A stretch of DNA of 64,000 nucleotides from contig NZ_FNAV01000006.1 of assembly GCF_900102075.1 (NCBI RefSeq), forward strand, positions 186,001-250,000. The letters run 5' to 3'. Shown here in pieces: positions 54,664 through 64,000 of the stretch. The notes beneath the pieces were generated by a model. The model saw nothing but the letters and a program-made list of their open reading frames with translations, ran no database searches and was not told the origin of the DNA. Position numbers and translations under genes: made by a program. The DNA is from Salipiger thiooxidans (lineage in GTDB: Bacteria > Pseudomonadota > Alphaproteobacteria > Rhodobacterales > Rhodobacteraceae). The first letter of the stretch is position 1; each line of letters starts with the position of its first letter.

Positions 54664-57600
54664 ATGGCCCGTTTCTTCATCGACCGTCCGGTCTTCGCCT
54701 GGGTGATTTCGATCCTCATCATGGGGGTCGGCCTGCTGTCGATCCTGAGCCTCCCGGTCGCGCAGTACCCCGAGATCGCGCCGCCCTCGGTGCGGGTCAG
54801 CGCCCAGTACCCCGGGGCCTCGGCCGAGACCGTGGCAAACACCGTCACCCAGATCATCGAGCAACAGATGACCGGGCTCGACGGCATGCGCTACATGTCC
54901 TCGTCCTCGACCTCGGCCGGCACCGCCTCGATCACGCTGACCTTCGAATCCGGGACCGACCCGGACGTGGCGCAGGTGCAGGTGCAGAACAAGCTGTCAC
55001 AGGCAACCGCGCTGCTGCCCGAGACCGTGCAGCGGCAGGGCGTCACGGTCGAGAAATCCTCGTCGTCCTTCTTCATGGTGATCGGCCTGATCTCCGAGGA
55101 CGGCACGCTCGAACAGGCCGACCTCTCGGACTACCTGAACTCGAACCTCGTGGACGAGTTCAGCCGGATCGAGGGCGTCGGTGGCGCGCAGGTCTTCGGC
55201 GCGCAATACGCCATGCGGATCTGGCTGCACCCGTCCAAGCTCGCCGCCTTCGAGATGACCCCGGCGGACGTGGTCAGCGCGGTCTCGGCGCAGAACGCCC
55301 AGATCTCGGCCGGTGCCTTCGGCACGCTGCCCGCGCCCGATGGCCAGCAGCTCAACGCCACGATCACCGCGCAGTCGCTGCTGTCGACCCCCGAGGATTT
55401 CCGCAACATCGTGCTGCGGGCCGAGACCGACGGCGGCCTCGTGCTGCTGCAGGACGTGGCGGACGTCGAGATCGGCGCCGAGAACTATTCCACCATCGCC
55501 CGCTACAACGGCCAGCCCGCCTCGGGCATGGCGCTGCAGCTGGCGTCGGGCGCCAACGCGCTCGACACCTCGGAGCGGGTCAAGGCACGCATCGAGGAGT
55601 TCTCCGAGTTCTTCCCCGAGGGGGTCAACTACGTCATCCCCTATGACACCACGCCCTTCATCGCGATCTCGATCCACGAGGTGCAGAAGACGCTGATCGA
55701 AGCCATCGTGCTGGTGTTCTTCGTGATGCTGCTGTTCCTGCAGAACTTCCGCGCCACGCTGATCCCGACGCTGGCGGTCCCGGTCGTCATCCTCGGCACC
55801 TTCGGGGTGCTGGCGCTGGCGGGCTTCACCATCAACACGCTGACCATGCTCGCCATGGTGCTGGCCATCGGCCTGCTCGTCGACGACGCCATCGTGGTGG
55901 TCGAGAACGTCGAGCGGATCATGGAAGAAGAGGGGCTGTCCCCGCGCGAGGCGACCCGCAAGTCGATGGGCCAGATCACCGGCGCCCTCGTCGGCATCGC
56001 GCTGGTGCTGTCGGCGGTGTTCGTGCCCATGGCCTTCTTCCCCGGCTCCACCGGGGTGATCTACCGGCAGTTCTCGATCACCATCGTCTCGGCCATGGCG
56101 CTGTCGGTGCTGGTGGCGATGACCCTGACCCCGGCGCTTTGCGCCACGCTGCTCAAGTCCAAGGACGCGCACCACACCAAGCGCGGCCCGGCGGGCTGGT
56201 TCAACAAGGGCTTCGACAAGACCACCGACGGCTATGCCGGCACCGTGGGCTGGCTGATCCGCCGCCCCTTCCGCGTGCTCATCCTCTACGCGGCGCTCGG
56301 CTACGGCATGGTGTTCCTGTTCAACAACACCCCCACCGGCTTCCTGCCGGACGAGGACCAGGGCATCCTTTTGACTCTGGTGCAGGCGCCGACCGGCGCC
56401 ACCGCCGAGCGCACGCTCGAGGTGGTGAAGCAGGTCGAGAACCACTTCTCGACCAACGAGCAGGACAGCGTCGATTCGGTGTTCGGCGTGGTCGGCTTCT
56501 CCTTCGCGGGCCAGGGCCAGAACATGGGCCTCGCCTTCGTGCGGATGAAGGACTGGGACGAACGCCCCTCGCCCGCGCAGAGCGTGCAGGCGGTGGCGGG
56601 CCGTGCCTTCCCGGCCTTCATGGGCATCCAGGACGCCATGGTCTTCCCGATCGTGCCGCCCTCGGTGATCGAACTCGGCAACGTCTCGGGCTTCGACTTC
56701 TACCTGCAGGCGCAGGCCGGGCAGACCCATGAGCAACTGCTGGAAGCCCGCAACCAGCTGCTGGGCATGGCCGCGCAGAGCCCGATCCTGGGCTCGGTCC
56801 GTCCCAACGGGCTCGAGGACGCGTCGCAGTTCAACCTCGACATCGACTGGCGGGCCGCCGGCGCGATCGGGGTGTCCCCCACCAACGTCGGCAACCTGCT
56901 GTCGGTGGCCTGGGCCGGTTCGTACGTCAACGACTTCAACGACAACGGCCGGATCAAGCGCGTCTACGTGCAGGGCTCGCCGGAAAGCCGTGCGACGCCG
57001 TCGGACCTGCAGAAGTGGCGGGTCCGGAACTCGAACGGGGATCTCGTGCCCTTCGCCAACTTCACCTCCGAAAGCTGGACCTACGGCCCGCAGGGTCTCA
57101 CCCGCTACAACGGCGTGCCGGCGATGCAGATCCAGGGCTCGCCCGCCGAGGGCGTCTCCACCGGCGAGGCCATGGCCGAGATCGAGCGCATCGCCTCGCA
57201 GCTGCCGCCGGGCTACTCGGTGGCGTGGACCGGCCTGTCGCTCGAGGAACGCGATTCCGGCGGCCAGGCCCCCCTGCTCTACGCGCTGTCTCTGGCGGCG
57301 ATCTTCCTCTGCCTCGCGGCGCTCTACGAGAGCTGGACGATCCCGCTGTCGGTGATGCTCGCCATGCCCATCGGCGTGCTGGGCACCATGGGCGCGGCCT
57401 ACTGGTTCGGCTTCGACAACGGCGTGTTCTTCCAGGTGGGCCTGCTCACCGTCATCGGGCTGACCGGCAAAAACGCGATCCTCATCGTCGAATTCGCCCG
57501 GGAAAGGTTCGAGGCCGGCGAGGAGATCCTGACGGCGGTGAAGGAGGCGGCGCGCCAGCGCTTCCGCCCGATCATCATGACCTCGCTCGCCTTCACCCTC

Positions 57601-57801
57601 GGCGTGGTGCCGCTGGTGCTGTCGAGCGGCGCCGGCGCCGGCGGCCGCAACGCGGTCGGTTCAGCGGTGCTGGGCGGGACCATCACCGGCACCGTGCTGG
57701 GCGTGATCTTCGTGCCGCTGTTCTTCGTGGTGGTGATGCGGATCTTCGGCCGCAAGCAGATCCGCGAGAACGCCGCGAAGGCCAAGGCCGAAACCGCCTG
57801 A
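54664..57801 (+). CDS. RND efflux pump, HAE1 family (MexB/AcrB-like)
   Basis: 1045 residues, full length for the family. Start [27 protein letters not shown] is standard; proton-relay Asp pair in [16 protein letters not shown]; the [14 protein letters not shown] block; and the second half [16 protein letters not shown] with the conserved Lys. Exports hydrophobic drugs, dyes or detergents by proton exchange. Operon with the adaptor gene under TetR control; strong terminator follows. Confidence 0.95.
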   Translation: MARFFIDRPVFAWVISILIMGVGLLSILSLPVAQYPEIAPPSVRVSAQYPGASAETVANTVTQIIEQQMTGLDGMRYMSSSSTSAGTASITLTFESGTDPDVAQVQVQNKLSQATALLPETVQRQGVTVEKSSSSFFMVIGLISEDGTLEQADLSDYLNSNLVDEFSRIEGVGGAQVFGAQYAMRIWLHPSKLAAFEMTPADVVSAVSAQNAQISAGAFGTLPAPDGQQLNATITAQSLLSTPEDFRNIVLRAETDGGLVLLQDVADVEIGAENYSTIARYNGQPASGMALQLASGANALDTSERVKARIEEFSEFFPEGVNYVIPYDTTPFIAISIHEVQKTLIEAIVLVFFVMLLFLQNFRATLIPTLAVPVVILGTFGVLALAGFTINTLTMLAMVLAIGLLVDDAIVVVENVERIMEEEGLSPREATRKSMGQITGALVGIALVLSAVFVPMAFFPGSTGVIYRQFSITIVSAMALSVLVAMTLTPALCATLLKSKDAHHTKRGPAGWFNKGFDKTTDGYAGTVGWLIRRPFRVLILYAALGYGMVFLFNNTPTGFLPDEDQGILLTLVQAPTGATAERTLEVVKQVENHFSTNEQDSVDSVFGVVGFSFAGQGQNMGLAFVRMKDWDERPSPAQSVQAVAGRAFPAFMGIQDAMVFPIVPPSVIELGNVSGFDFYLQAQAGQTHEQLLEARNQLLGMAAQSPILGSVRPNGLEDASQFNLDIDWRAAGAIGVSPTNVGNLLSVAWAGSYVNDFNDNGRIKRVYVQGSPESRATPSDLQKWRVRNSNGDLVPFANFTSESWTYGPQGLTRYNGVPAMQIQGSPAEGVSTGEAMAEIERIASQLPPGYSVAWTGLSLEERDSGGQAPLLYALSLAAIFLCLAALYESWTIPLSVMLAMPIGVLGTMGAAYWFGFDNGVFFQVGLLTVIGLTGKNAILIVEFARERFEAGEEILTAVKEAARQRFRPIIMTSLAFTLGVVPLVLSSGAGAGGRNAVGSAVLGGTITGTVLGVIFVPLFFVVVMRIFGRKQIRENAAKAKAETA

Positions 57802-57825
57802 GACCGAGCGCCATGACGCTTCCGA

Positions 57826-57858
57826 CGCCGCCCCCGCCCCGGGGCGGCGTTTTCTTTT
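57826..57858 (+). terminator. Terminator of the RND pump operon
   Basis: CGCCGCCCC (57826-57834) and GGGGCGGCG (57841-57849), six-base loop, then TTTTCTTTT. Textbook rho-independent signal. Confidence 0.9.
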
Positions 57859-57901
57859 GCCGCACCGGTCTTTTCATGCGCCCGATGCCACCTAGATAAC
57901 T

Positions 57902-57923
57902 CATATTCACGATATTGAACATG
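57902..57923. promoter_or_regulatory. SqrR/BigR-type operator
   Basis: CATATTC-N8-GAACATG, seven-base arms with one mismatch. The core ATTC-N8-GAAC differs by one base from the published Rhodobacter SqrR site ATTC-N8-GAAT. It lies 46 bp before a persulfide-dioxygenase-like gene. A SqrR-type protein is encoded at 22859. Confidence 0.6.
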
Positions 57924-57968
57924 ATGGCCGGCAGCGCCCGGCAGGACCACAGCAGAAAGAGACGCGAC

Positions 57969-58844
57969 ATGCCCCGCAGCCCCATCGTCAAGAGCTTCTG
58001 GGACGAACCGACCGGAAGCTGGCAATACGTCTTCCACGATCCCGCCACCATGAAGGGCGCCATCGTGGATCCGGTCTGGGACTACGATCCGCTGGCCGCG
58101 GCGACCTCGACCCGGAACGCCGATGCGATCCTTGCCTACGTGCGCGAGGCGGGCATCGAGATCGTCTGGATCCTCGACACCCACCCCCACGCCGACCACT
58201 TCTCGGCGGCGCCCTACCTGCAGGAGCAGCTCGGAGCCCCAACCGCCATCGGCGAGAAGGTGGTGAAGGTCCAGAGGCTCTGGAAGGAGATCTACCACCT
58301 CGGCGACGACTTCCCCATCGACGGCTCTCAATGGGACCGGCTCTGGGCCGATGGCGCGCGCTTCGAGGTGGGCGAGATCCCGGTCACGGTGATGTTCTCG
58401 CCCGGCCACACGCTGGCCTCGGTCACCTATGTCGCCGGCGATGCGGCCTTCGTGCACGACACGCTCATGATGCCCGACAGCGGCAGCTCGCGCGCGGATT
58501 TCCCCGGCGGGTCCTCGGCAGAGCTCTACGCCTCGATCCGGCGTATCCTTGCCCTCCCCGACGACACCCGCGTCTACGTCGGCCACGACTACGCGCCGGA
58601 GGGCCGGGACGCCGAATGCTGCGCCACGGTGGCCGAGCACAAGGCCAGCAACATCCACTTCCGCGACGATCCCACCGAGGCCGAGTACCGCGCCACCCGC
58701 GATGCCCGCGACGCCACCCTGCCGCTGCCGAAGCTCATGCTCGCCGCACTGCAGATCAACACCCGCGGCGGACGCAAGCCCGCCCCCGAGAGCGACGGCC
58801 GCAGCTATCTCAAGATCCCGCTGGATTATTTCGAGCCTCGGTGA
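57969..58844 (+). CDS. MBL-fold hydrolase, persulfide dioxygenase (Blh/ETHE1)-like
   Basis: 291 residues. Metal ligands: THPHADH at 71-77, then GHTLAS, HD in FVHDTLMMPDSG, and GHDYAPEG. The N-terminus IVKSFWDEPTGSWQYVFHDPATMKGAIVDPVWDYD is typical of Blh/persulfide dioxygenase proteins, which oxidise glutathione persulfide to sulfite. ATG 57969 follows AAGAGA. An upstream SqrR-type box suggests sulfide-responsive control. No rhodanese domain is fused. Confidence 0.85.
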   Translation: MPRSPIVKSFWDEPTGSWQYVFHDPATMKGAIVDPVWDYDPLAAATSTRNADAILAYVREAGIEIVWILDTHPHADHFSAAPYLQEQLGAPTAIGEKVVKVQRLWKEIYHLGDDFPIDGSQWDRLWADGARFEVGEIPVTVMFSPGHTLASVTYVAGDAAFVHDTLMMPDSGSSRADFPGGSSAELYASIRRILALPDDTRVYVGHDYAPEGRDAECCATVAEHKASNIHFRDDPTEAEYRATRDARDATLPLPKLMLAALQINTRGGRKPAPESDGRSYLKIPLDYFEPR

Positions 58845-59170
58845 GGGCGCCCTTGCCCGGCGGTCGGAAGGGCGGTGAGGGCGGGATGCCTCCGGCGGGA
58901 GTTTATCCGGCAAGATGAAGGGGCGGGTTGCGCGTTTGCCCTGGGGACGTGCGTGTTGGAAGCGTCTGGGTGGTGCGCCTTGGAGGGGGGCGGTGCTGCG
59001 CAGGCGGCGGCGTTTGACGGTGGCGGTGGCGGGGATTTCGCGGGGGCGTGGTGCCTGCGCTTTCGCGAGAGGTCTTTTCGGGCGCCGGGAAGGGGCCGCG
59101 CCCCTTTCCCCCTGCGCCGCGATGGGGTAAGCCGCAGCGGATACAAAAACCAACCCCGGGCGCCATCGCG
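58845..59170. other. 326-bp intergenic region
   Basis: A dispersed repeat copy occupies 58883-58920. A GGGAAGGGG/CCCCTTTCCC hairpin lies at 59087-59110, about 60 bp before pheT. Nothing else is recognised; the residue-like strings between them have no ribosome-binding site. Confidence 0.5.
58883..58920 (+). repeat. Dispersed intergenic repeat copy
   Basis: GGGATGCCTCCGGCGGGAGT then TTATCCGGCAAGATGAAG. 39 bp after the hydrolase stop. Nearly identical to the copy at 19946-19980. Confidence 0.85.
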
Positions 59171-61567
59171 ATGAAATTCACGCTTTCCTGGCTGAAAGAG
59201 CACCTCGACACCCAGGCCTCGGTCGACGAGATCACCGAGGCCCTGACCGATCTTGGACTGGAAGTCGAAGGGGTCGAGAACCCCGCCGACCGCCTGTCCG
59301 CCTTTACCATCGGCAAGGTCCTGAAGGCCGAGAAGCATCCCGACGCGGACAAGCTTCGGGTCTGCACGGTGATGACCGACGAGGGCGAGAGCCAGATCAT
59401 CTGCGGCGCGCCCAATGCGCGCGAGGGCATCACCGTGGTGGTGGCCAAGCCCGGCACCTATGTGCCCGGCATCGACACCACGATCCAGGTCGGCAAGATC
59501 CGCGGCATCGAGAGCTTCGGCATGATGTGCTCGGAGCGCGAGATGGAGCTGTCGGAAGAGCATGACGGCATCATCGAGCTGTCCTCGGGCGAGGTCGGCC
59601 AGCGCTTCGTCGATTGGCTCGCCGAGAACGACCCCGCCAAGGTCGACCCGGTCATCGAGATCGCCATCACCCCCAACCGCCCCGACGCGCTCGGTGTGCA
59701 CGGCATCGCCCGCGATCTCGCGGCGCGCGGCCTCGGCACGCTGAAGCCGCTGGCCGAGGTCACCGTGCCCGGCGCCTTCCCCTGCCCGGTCTCCGTGACC
59801 ATCGAGGACAGCGCGACGGAAGGCTGCCCGGTGTTCTACGGTCGCCTGATCCGCGGCGTGAAGAACGGCCCGTCGCCGACGTGGCTGCAGAGCCGCCTGA
59901 AGGCCATCGGCCTGCGACCGATCTCGTTCCTCGTGGACGTGACCAACTTCTTCACCTTCGACCGCAACCGCCCGCTGCACGTCTTCGACGCCGACAAGAT
60001 GACCGGCGGCCTGCGGGTGCACGCGGCCGCGGGCGGCGAGACGCTCAAGGCGCTGGACGAGCGCACCTACACCCTGGAGCCGGGGATGATCCTCATCTCC
60101 GACGACACCGGCCCCGAGAGCCTTGGCGGCGTCATGGGCGGCGAGCCGACGGGCGTGTCCGACGAGACCGTCAACGTCTTCCTCGAAGCGGCGTATTTCG
60201 ACACGATCCGCACCGCCTACACAGGCCGCGGGCTGAAGATCAATTCCGACGCCCGCTACCGCTTCGAGCGCGGCATCGACCCGGCCTCGGCTGCCCCCGG
60301 CATCGAGGCGGCGACCCGGATGATCCTCGACATCGCCGGCGGCGAGGCCTCCGAGGTCGTCGTTGCGGGCGCGGTTCCGGACGTGTCGCGGGCCTACCGG
60401 CTCGACACCGACCGGGTGATCAGCCTCGTCGGCATGGAGATCCCCGCAGCCGAGCAGCGCGCGACACTCGAGGCGCTCGGCTTCACGCTCGACGGCGACA
60501 TGGCGCAGGTGCCCTCGTGGCGCCCCGACGTCATGGGCGAGGCGGATCTGGTCGAGGAAGTGGCGCGCGTGGCCTCGCTCACCAAGCTCAAGGGCCAGCC
60601 GATGCCGCGCCCGCAGGCCGGCGTTCCGGCGCCGATCCTGTCGCCGATGCAGAAGCGCGAGCAGGTGGCCCGGCGCACCGTGGCCGAGCTCGGCTACAAC
60701 GAGTGCGTGACCTACAGCTTCGTCGACAAGCTGGCGGCCGAGCTCTTCGGCGGCGGCAGCGATGCCACCATGCTCGCCAACCCGATCAGCTCGGAGCTGA
60801 GCCACATGCGCCCGCAGCTCCTGCCGGGGCTGCTGCGCGCGGCGGCCCGCAACCAGGCGCGCGGCTTCGCCGACCTGGCGCTGTTCGAGGTGGGCGCGGC
60901 CTTCCAGGGCGGCGAGCCCGGCGAGCAGCACACGCAGGTCACCGGCCTCCTGGTCGGCCGCACCGGTCCCAAGGACGTGCACGGCGGTTCGCGCCCGGTC
61001 GATCTCTACGACGCCAAGGCCGATGCCGAGGCGGTGCTCTCGGCCATGGGGGCGCCCGCCAGAATGCAGATCCTGCGCGGTGCCGAGGACTGGTGGCACC
61101 CGGGGCGTCACGGCAAGCTCTGCCTCGGCCCCAAGAAGGTGCTGGGCCTCTTCGGCGAGATCCACCCCAAGGTGCTGTCCGAGCTGGGCGTGAAGGGCCC
61201 GGCGGTGGGCTTCACGCTCTACCCGGCCGAGATCCCGCTGCCGCGCTCCAAGGGGTCGAGCCGTCCGGCGCTGATCCTCAACGACCTGCAGGCGGTCGAG
61301 CGTGACTTCGCCTTCGTGGTCGACGCGGATGTCGCGGCGCTGGATCTGGTGAACGCCGCTGCCGGTGCCGACAAGGCGCTGATCGAAGAGGTGCGGGTGT
61401 TCGACGAGTTCATCGGCGGCAGCCTCGGCGAGGGCAAGAAGTCGCTGGCGATCACCGTGCGGCTGCAGCCTTCGGGCGAGACGCTGAAGGAGAAGGACAT
61501 CGAGGCGGTCGCCGCGAAGATCGTCGAGAAGGTCAGCAAGGCCACCGGCGGCACGCTGCGCGGCTGA
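59171..61567 (+). CDS. pheT: Phenylalanyl-tRNA synthetase beta subunit
   Basis: 798 residues. N-terminal EMAP/tRNA-binding domain (40-150: KHPDADKLRVCTVMTDEGESQIICGAPNAREG), B3/B4 editing domain (220-380), B5 (400-475), class II-like core, and the anticodon-binding FDX-ACT domain at 705-798 (NDLQAVERDFAFVVDADV). ATG 59171 gives MKFTLSWLKEHLD, the standard start. Works with PheS as an alpha2beta2 enzyme; pheS is not in the window, so the pair is split here. Confidence 0.96.
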   Translation: MKFTLSWLKEHLDTQASVDEITEALTDLGLEVEGVENPADRLSAFTIGKVLKAEKHPDADKLRVCTVMTDEGESQIICGAPNAREGITVVVAKPGTYVPGIDTTIQVGKIRGIESFGMMCSEREMELSEEHDGIIELSSGEVGQRFVDWLAENDPAKVDPVIEIAITPNRPDALGVHGIARDLAARGLGTLKPLAEVTVPGAFPCPVSVTIEDSATEGCPVFYGRLIRGVKNGPSPTWLQSRLKAIGLRPISFLVDVTNFFTFDRNRPLHVFDADKMTGGLRVHAAAGGETLKALDERTYTLEPGMILISDDTGPESLGGVMGGEPTGVSDETVNVFLEAAYFDTIRTAYTGRGLKINSDARYRFERGIDPASAAPGIEAATRMILDIAGGEASEVVVAGAVPDVSRAYRLDTDRVISLVGMEIPAAEQRATLEALGFTLDGDMAQVPSWRPDVMGEADLVEEVARVASLTKLKGQPMPRPQAGVPAPILSPMQKREQVARRTVAELGYNECVTYSFVDKLAAELFGGGSDATMLANPISSELSHMRPQLLPGLLRAAARNQARGFADLALFEVGAAFQGGEPGEQHTQVTGLLVGRTGPKDVHGGSRPVDLYDAKADAEAVLSAMGAPARMQILRGAEDWWHPGRHGKLCLGPKKVLGLFGEIHPKVLSELGVKGPAVGFTLYPAEIPLPRSKGSSRPALILNDLQAVERDFAFVVDADVAALDLVNAAAGADKALIEEVRVFDEFIGGSLGEGKKSLAITVRLQPSGETLKEKDIEAVAAKIVEKVSKATGGTLRG

Positions 61568-61591
61568 GCCCCCCCTCCCCCGGAACGCGGA

Positions 61592-61623
61592 AGAGGCGCG
61601 ACCAGCCCGGTCGCGCCTCTTTT
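61592..61623 (+). terminator. Terminator of pheT
   Basis: AGAGGCGCGACC (61592-61603) and GGTCGCGCCTCT (61609-61620), 12 perfect pairs, five-base loop, then TTTT. Confidence 0.93.
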
Positions 61624-62120
61624 CGTGTCATCCTCTGGCCGGAGCCGGTCGCGTCAAGTGGTCTTGCGTGCGCAGGCGTCCTTGCCCGCACCGGCCTTGG
61701 CATCTCCCTTCGCGGCGGCATGGGCCCTTGCGGGCTCCTTTGCGGTCCGGGTCTTCCCGACCGGGGTGGTCTCGGACTGTTGCCGAACCTCCTTCTTCCC
61801 CACGCCCTTGCCGGTTGCGGCGGTCTTGGTCTCGGCCCTCATCTGGCCCGGGGCGCGGTCTGCTTCGCATGATCTGCTCCTGCGCCCTGGCAGGTGCGGC
61901 GGTCTCGTGCGTCTCCTGCCCGCGCGTCAGGAGACGCGGGCCGGTCGCGCCCCGGGCGCTGGCGGCACCGTAGAAGCCGAGGGCGATGGCGGCGGCGGAG
62001 AGATTTGCGAAAGGTCTCACCTGCTCAGCGCCTCTTGCTTGAGGTCAGCGGTGACACGCAGAGCCCGCCGTTCCCGTCGCTGATTTCCGTCGCCGCGCAG
62101 AAGATTTTCCGAAGGGCGCG
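61624..62120. other. 497-bp region, possible broken small secreted-protein gene
   Basis: On the minus strand a GTG at 62020 begins RPFANLSAAAIALGFYGAAS, a believable signal peptide. Later the Lys/Ala-rich reading (KEPARAHAAAKGDAKAGAGK) appears only in a different frame around 61654-61842. This suggests a frameshifted gene of about 120 residues. No family is recognised. Between 62021 and 62120 nothing is seen. Confidence 0.35.
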
Positions 62121-62459
62121 TTAGTCTGCCGACAGTTCGTCGAAGACGGCCAGCGCCTTGGCCGCGTACATCAGCCCCGGGCCACCGGCCATCTGGATCG
62201 AGGTGCCGAGGATCTCGCCGATCTCCTCGCGCGTGGCGCCGATCCGCACCAGCGCCGAGACGTGGGTGAGGATGCAATCCTCGCAACGCAGCGCCACGGC
62301 GATGCCCAGCGCGATGAACTCCTTCTGCTTCTTGTCGAGAGCGCCATCGGCCGAGGCCGCCTGCTCGAGCGCCACGAAGCCGGCGAAGGTGTCGGGGATC
62401 GCCTTGCGCATGTTGCGGAGGTTGTTGCGGGTGTCGGCCAGCTTGTCCTTGTAGGTCAT
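62121..62459 (-). CDS. Carboxymuconolactone decarboxylase/AhpD-like family protein
   Basis: 112 residues. CEDC with following His in ALRCEDCILTHVSALVRIGA is the thiol motif of AhpD-like members, EEIGEILG the second block. Likely a small peroxidase or thiol reductant rather than a true decarboxylase, given the CxxC. ATG 62459 follows AGGAG at seven bases. Single gene. Confidence 0.88.
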   Translation of the reverse strand: MTYKDKLADTRNNLRNMRKAIPDTFAGFVALEQAASADGALDKKQKEFIALGIAVALRCEDCILTHVSALVRIGATREEIGEILGTSIQMAGGPGLMYAAKALAVFDELSAD

Positions 62460-62550
62460 ATCAGACTCCTGAGATATGTTTGAGCCCGTCAAACCACCTC
62501 TGCCCGTACCGATCCTTGATCGAAATCATCCCGGTCGGGAAATACTCTTG

Positions 62551-62712
62551 GAGGGAGCCGCGCATCGCCTGCCTGTGGCTTGGCGATCTGCGTCCCGAAC
62601 CTCTCGGAATATCCGGGCCGCGTCGGAAGGGCCCCGACAGTTCGCGCAGACCTCGACCAATCACAAGCCCGGGGGGCGGCGGCCTTCGGCCTTGGTTCCC
62701 CGCCGGGGCGTG
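62551..62712 (+). repeat. Dispersed ~180-bp repeat, copy 2
   Basis: Matches 13221-13400 in the same orientation, with the same order of blocks (GAGCCGCGC, CGAACCTCTCG, CCCCGACA, GCCCGGGGGGCGG, GGCGGCCTTCGGCCTTG) but shorter by small deletions. Confidence 0.7.
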
Positions 62713-62737
62713 ACGGTCTTTACCGGACCATTGCCCG

Positions 62738-62772
62738 GCAAAGGGAAAGGGACCGCCCGACGGACGGTCCCT
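62738..62772 (-). terminator. Terminator of the acyl-CoA dehydrogenase gene
   Basis: AGGGACCG (62748-62755) and CGGTCCCT (62765-62772), nine-base loop; on the minus strand followed by TTCCCTTTGCC. Located 83 bp past the dehydrogenase stop. Confidence 0.75.
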
Positions 62773-62785
62773 GATGTGTTCAAGC

Positions 62786-62905
62786 CGGCAATCACCTGCG
62801 CCTGGATCTCGGCGTGCCGCCGCGGTACCGCACCCCGGAGGGTCCCCGACATCGTCAGCCGAGCAACCGGCGCGCAATCACCTGTGCCTGGATCTCGGCG
62901 GCCCC
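62786..62905. repeat. Echo of the dehydrogenase 3' end
   Basis: AATCACCTGTGCCTGGATCT then CGGCGGCC at the gene end (about 62877-62905) recurs downstream as AATCACCTGCGCCTGGATCT then CGGCG (about 62790-62815), with one mismatch in the shared 25 bases. Spacing is about 89 bp. Confidence 0.75.
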
Positions 62906-64000
62906 CTCGAAGATGTTGAGGATGCGGGCGTCGCAGAGGATGCGGCTCACGGTGTATTCCAGCGCGAAGCCGTTGCCGCCGTGGATCTGCAGCGCGTTGT
63001 CGGCGTTGGCCCATGCCACGCGGGCGCCCAGCAGCTTGGCCATGCCGGCTTCGAGATCGCAGCGGATGCCCTCGTCCTTTTCCCGCGCCGAGAAATAGGT
63101 GAGCTGGCGGGCGATCATCAGCTCCACCGCCATCATCGCAAGCTTGCCGGACACGCGCGGGAAGGCGATCAGCGACTTGCCGAACTGCTTGCGCTCCTCG
63201 GCGTAGCGCATGCCCACGTCAAGCGCCGCCTGCGCCACGCCGATGGCGCGCGCCGCGGTCTGGATGCGGGCGGATTCGAAGGTCTCCATCAGCTGCTTGA
63301 AGCCCTTGCCCTCCTCGCCGCCGAGCAGGTTCTCGCCCTGGACCTTGAAGCCGTCGAAGCCGAGCTCGTATTCCTTCATGCCGCGGTAGCCCAGCACCTC
63401 GATCTCGCCGCCAGTCATGCCCGGGGTCGGGAACGGATCCTCGTCGGTGCCCGGCGTCTTCTCGGCCAGGAACATCGACAGGCCCTTGTAGTCCGAGGTC
63501 GCAGAATCGGTCCGCGCCAGCAGCGTCATCACGTGGGCACGGGCGGCGTGGGTGATCCAGGTCTTGTTGCCGGTGATCGTGTAGTCGCCGTCCTCGCCCC
63601 TGACCGCGCGGGTGCGCAGCGAGCCGAGGTCCGAGCCGGTGTTGGGCTCGGTGAAGACCGCGGTGGGCAGCTTCTCGCCCGAAGCCAGCGCCGGCAGCCA
63701 CTTCTGCTTCTGCTCGTCGGTGCCCCCGGCGAGGATCAGCTCGGCGGCGATCTCGGACCGGGTGCCCAGCGAGCCCACGCCGATGTAGCCGCGCGACAGC
63801 TCCTCGGAGACCACGCACATCGACGCCTTCGACAGGCCGAAGCCGCCGTATTCCTCGGGGATGGTCAGGCCGAAGACGCCCATCTCGGCCAGCTCCTCGA
63901 TCACCTCCATCGGGATCAGCTGGTCCTTGAGGTGCCACTCGTGTGCGAAGGGTTCGATCTTGTCGACGGCGTAGCGGCGGAACTGCTCGCGGATCATCTC
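62855..64000 (-). CDS. mcd: Acyl-CoA dehydrogenase, (2S)-methylsuccinyl-CoA dehydrogenase-like (right-truncated)
   Basis: FAD enzyme; the visible C-terminal 380 residues contain [62 protein letters not shown] and [44 protein letters not shown]. These match Mcd of Rhodobacter in the ethylmalonyl-CoA pathway, which oxidises methylsuccinyl-CoA to mesaconyl-CoA. Mcd has about 170 extra N-terminal residues that would lie beyond the window, so the Met near 63997 is not the start. Other large acyl-CoA dehydrogenases remain possible. Confidence 0.85.
   Translation of the reverse strand, partial: EMIREQFRRYAVDKIEPFAHEWHLKDQLIPMEVIEELAEMGVFGLTIPEEYGGFGLSKASMCVVSEELSRGYIGVGSLGTRSEIAAELILAGGTDEQKQKWLPALASGEKLPTAVFTEPNTGSDLGSLRTRAVRGEDGDYTITGNKTWITHAARAHVMTLLARTDSATSDYKGLSMFLAEKTPGTDEDPFPTPGMTGGEIEVLGYRGMKEYELGFDGFKVQGENLLGGEEGKGFKQLMETFESARIQTAARAIGVAQAALDVGMRYAEERKQFGKSLIAFPRVSGKLAMMAVELMIARQLTYFSAREKDEGIRCDLEAGMAKLLGARVAWANADNALQIHGGNGFALEYTVSRILCDARILNIFEGAAEIQAQVIARRLLG

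Larger units (their letters stand above)
62460..62854. other. 395-bp intergenic region
   Basis: Contains the second copy of the 180-bp repeat (62551-62712), a minus-strand terminator (62738-62772) and an echo of the dehydrogenase 3' end (62786-62815). No gene is visible. Confidence 0.6.

Noticed and set aside
59087-59110. Hairpin before pheT considered as a T-box or attenuator
   Set aside because: No leader peptide with Phe codons, no T-box sequence and no following T-run; it remains an unexplained hairpin.
58826-61165. A minus-strand frame of 779 codons antisense to pheT
   Set aside because: PheT is unmistakable on the plus strand, and the antisense translation has shadow-type composition.

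Overview
The window is high-GC DNA whose gene content and order fit an alphaproteobacterium of the Rhodobacteraceae (Roseobacter group). The main markers are the chvG-hprK-rapZ-EIIA-HPr cluster at the left edge, a short RapZ-linked HPr kinase, a MaoC/phosphotransacylase bifunctional enzyme, an ArsR-ArsC fusion followed by GAPDH and ArsJ, a TIGR02186-type protein next to a TauE permease, and an ethylmalonyl-CoA-pathway type acyl-CoA dehydrogenase at the right edge. Genus cannot be fixed from the sequence alone; a Salipiger-like organism is plausible. I see no tRNA, rRNA, CRISPR array, insertion sequence, integrase or prophage. The window reads as ordinary chromosome with short intergenic repeats.

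Layout. 1-4066: envelope-sensing kinase ChvG and the regulatory PTS branch (HprK and RapZ in one continuous reading frame, EIIA, HPr), then a PlsC-type acyltransferase. 4301-7735: 3-hydroxybutyryl-CoA dehydrogenase, a DUF6473 protein and MaoC/phosphotransacylase. 8061-11261: arsenic operon (ArsR-ArsC fusion, GAPDH, ArsJ) behind a near-perfect palindrome covering the start codon. 11542-17720: CoA-transferase, Tas-type aldo-keto reductase, MetRS and TruB. 17772-23176: hydrolases, FKBP isomerase, a remnant of a pca (protocatechuate) cluster with PcaD and a gutted PcaB-like protein, and an orphan SqrR/BigR-type thiol sensor. 23281-33043: acyl-CoA synthetase, methyltransferase, GFA protein, MarR- and TetR-controlled small membrane proteins with visible operators, a secreted 5'-nucleotidase, PyrD and a glutaredoxin-type ArsC. 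33049-34005: Ca/Na-type antiporter.

34125-43783 on the minus strand is a nine-gene unit: fatty-acyl-CoA ligase, Liv-type ABC transporter (G, H, M, binding protein, F), a small two-helix protein between the permeases, RNA cyclic phosphodiesterase ThpR, and a PaaK-like CoA ligase. It looks like uptake of an organic acid coupled to CoA activation. 44098-47593: hybrid kinase and response regulator, then aquaporin Z behind a long inverted repeat. 47622-52512: DUF2383 protein, M20 amidohydrolase, a TauE/TIGR02186/thioesterase operon, and DUF4386. 52636-58844: TetR regulator diverging from a MexAB-like RND pump, then a persulfide-dioxygenase-like hydrolase with a SqrR-type box. 59171-64000: PheT, an AhpD-like protein and the end of methylsuccinyl-CoA dehydrogenase.

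The most notable observations are the HprK-RapZ fusion frame, the ArsR-ArsC gene with a perfect internal ribosome-binding site and a start-codon operator, the PcaB-like protein that has lost its catalytic segments, a persulfide sensor and a matching operator far apart in the window, several short repeat families, and degenerate copies of gene 3' ends just downstream of three genes.
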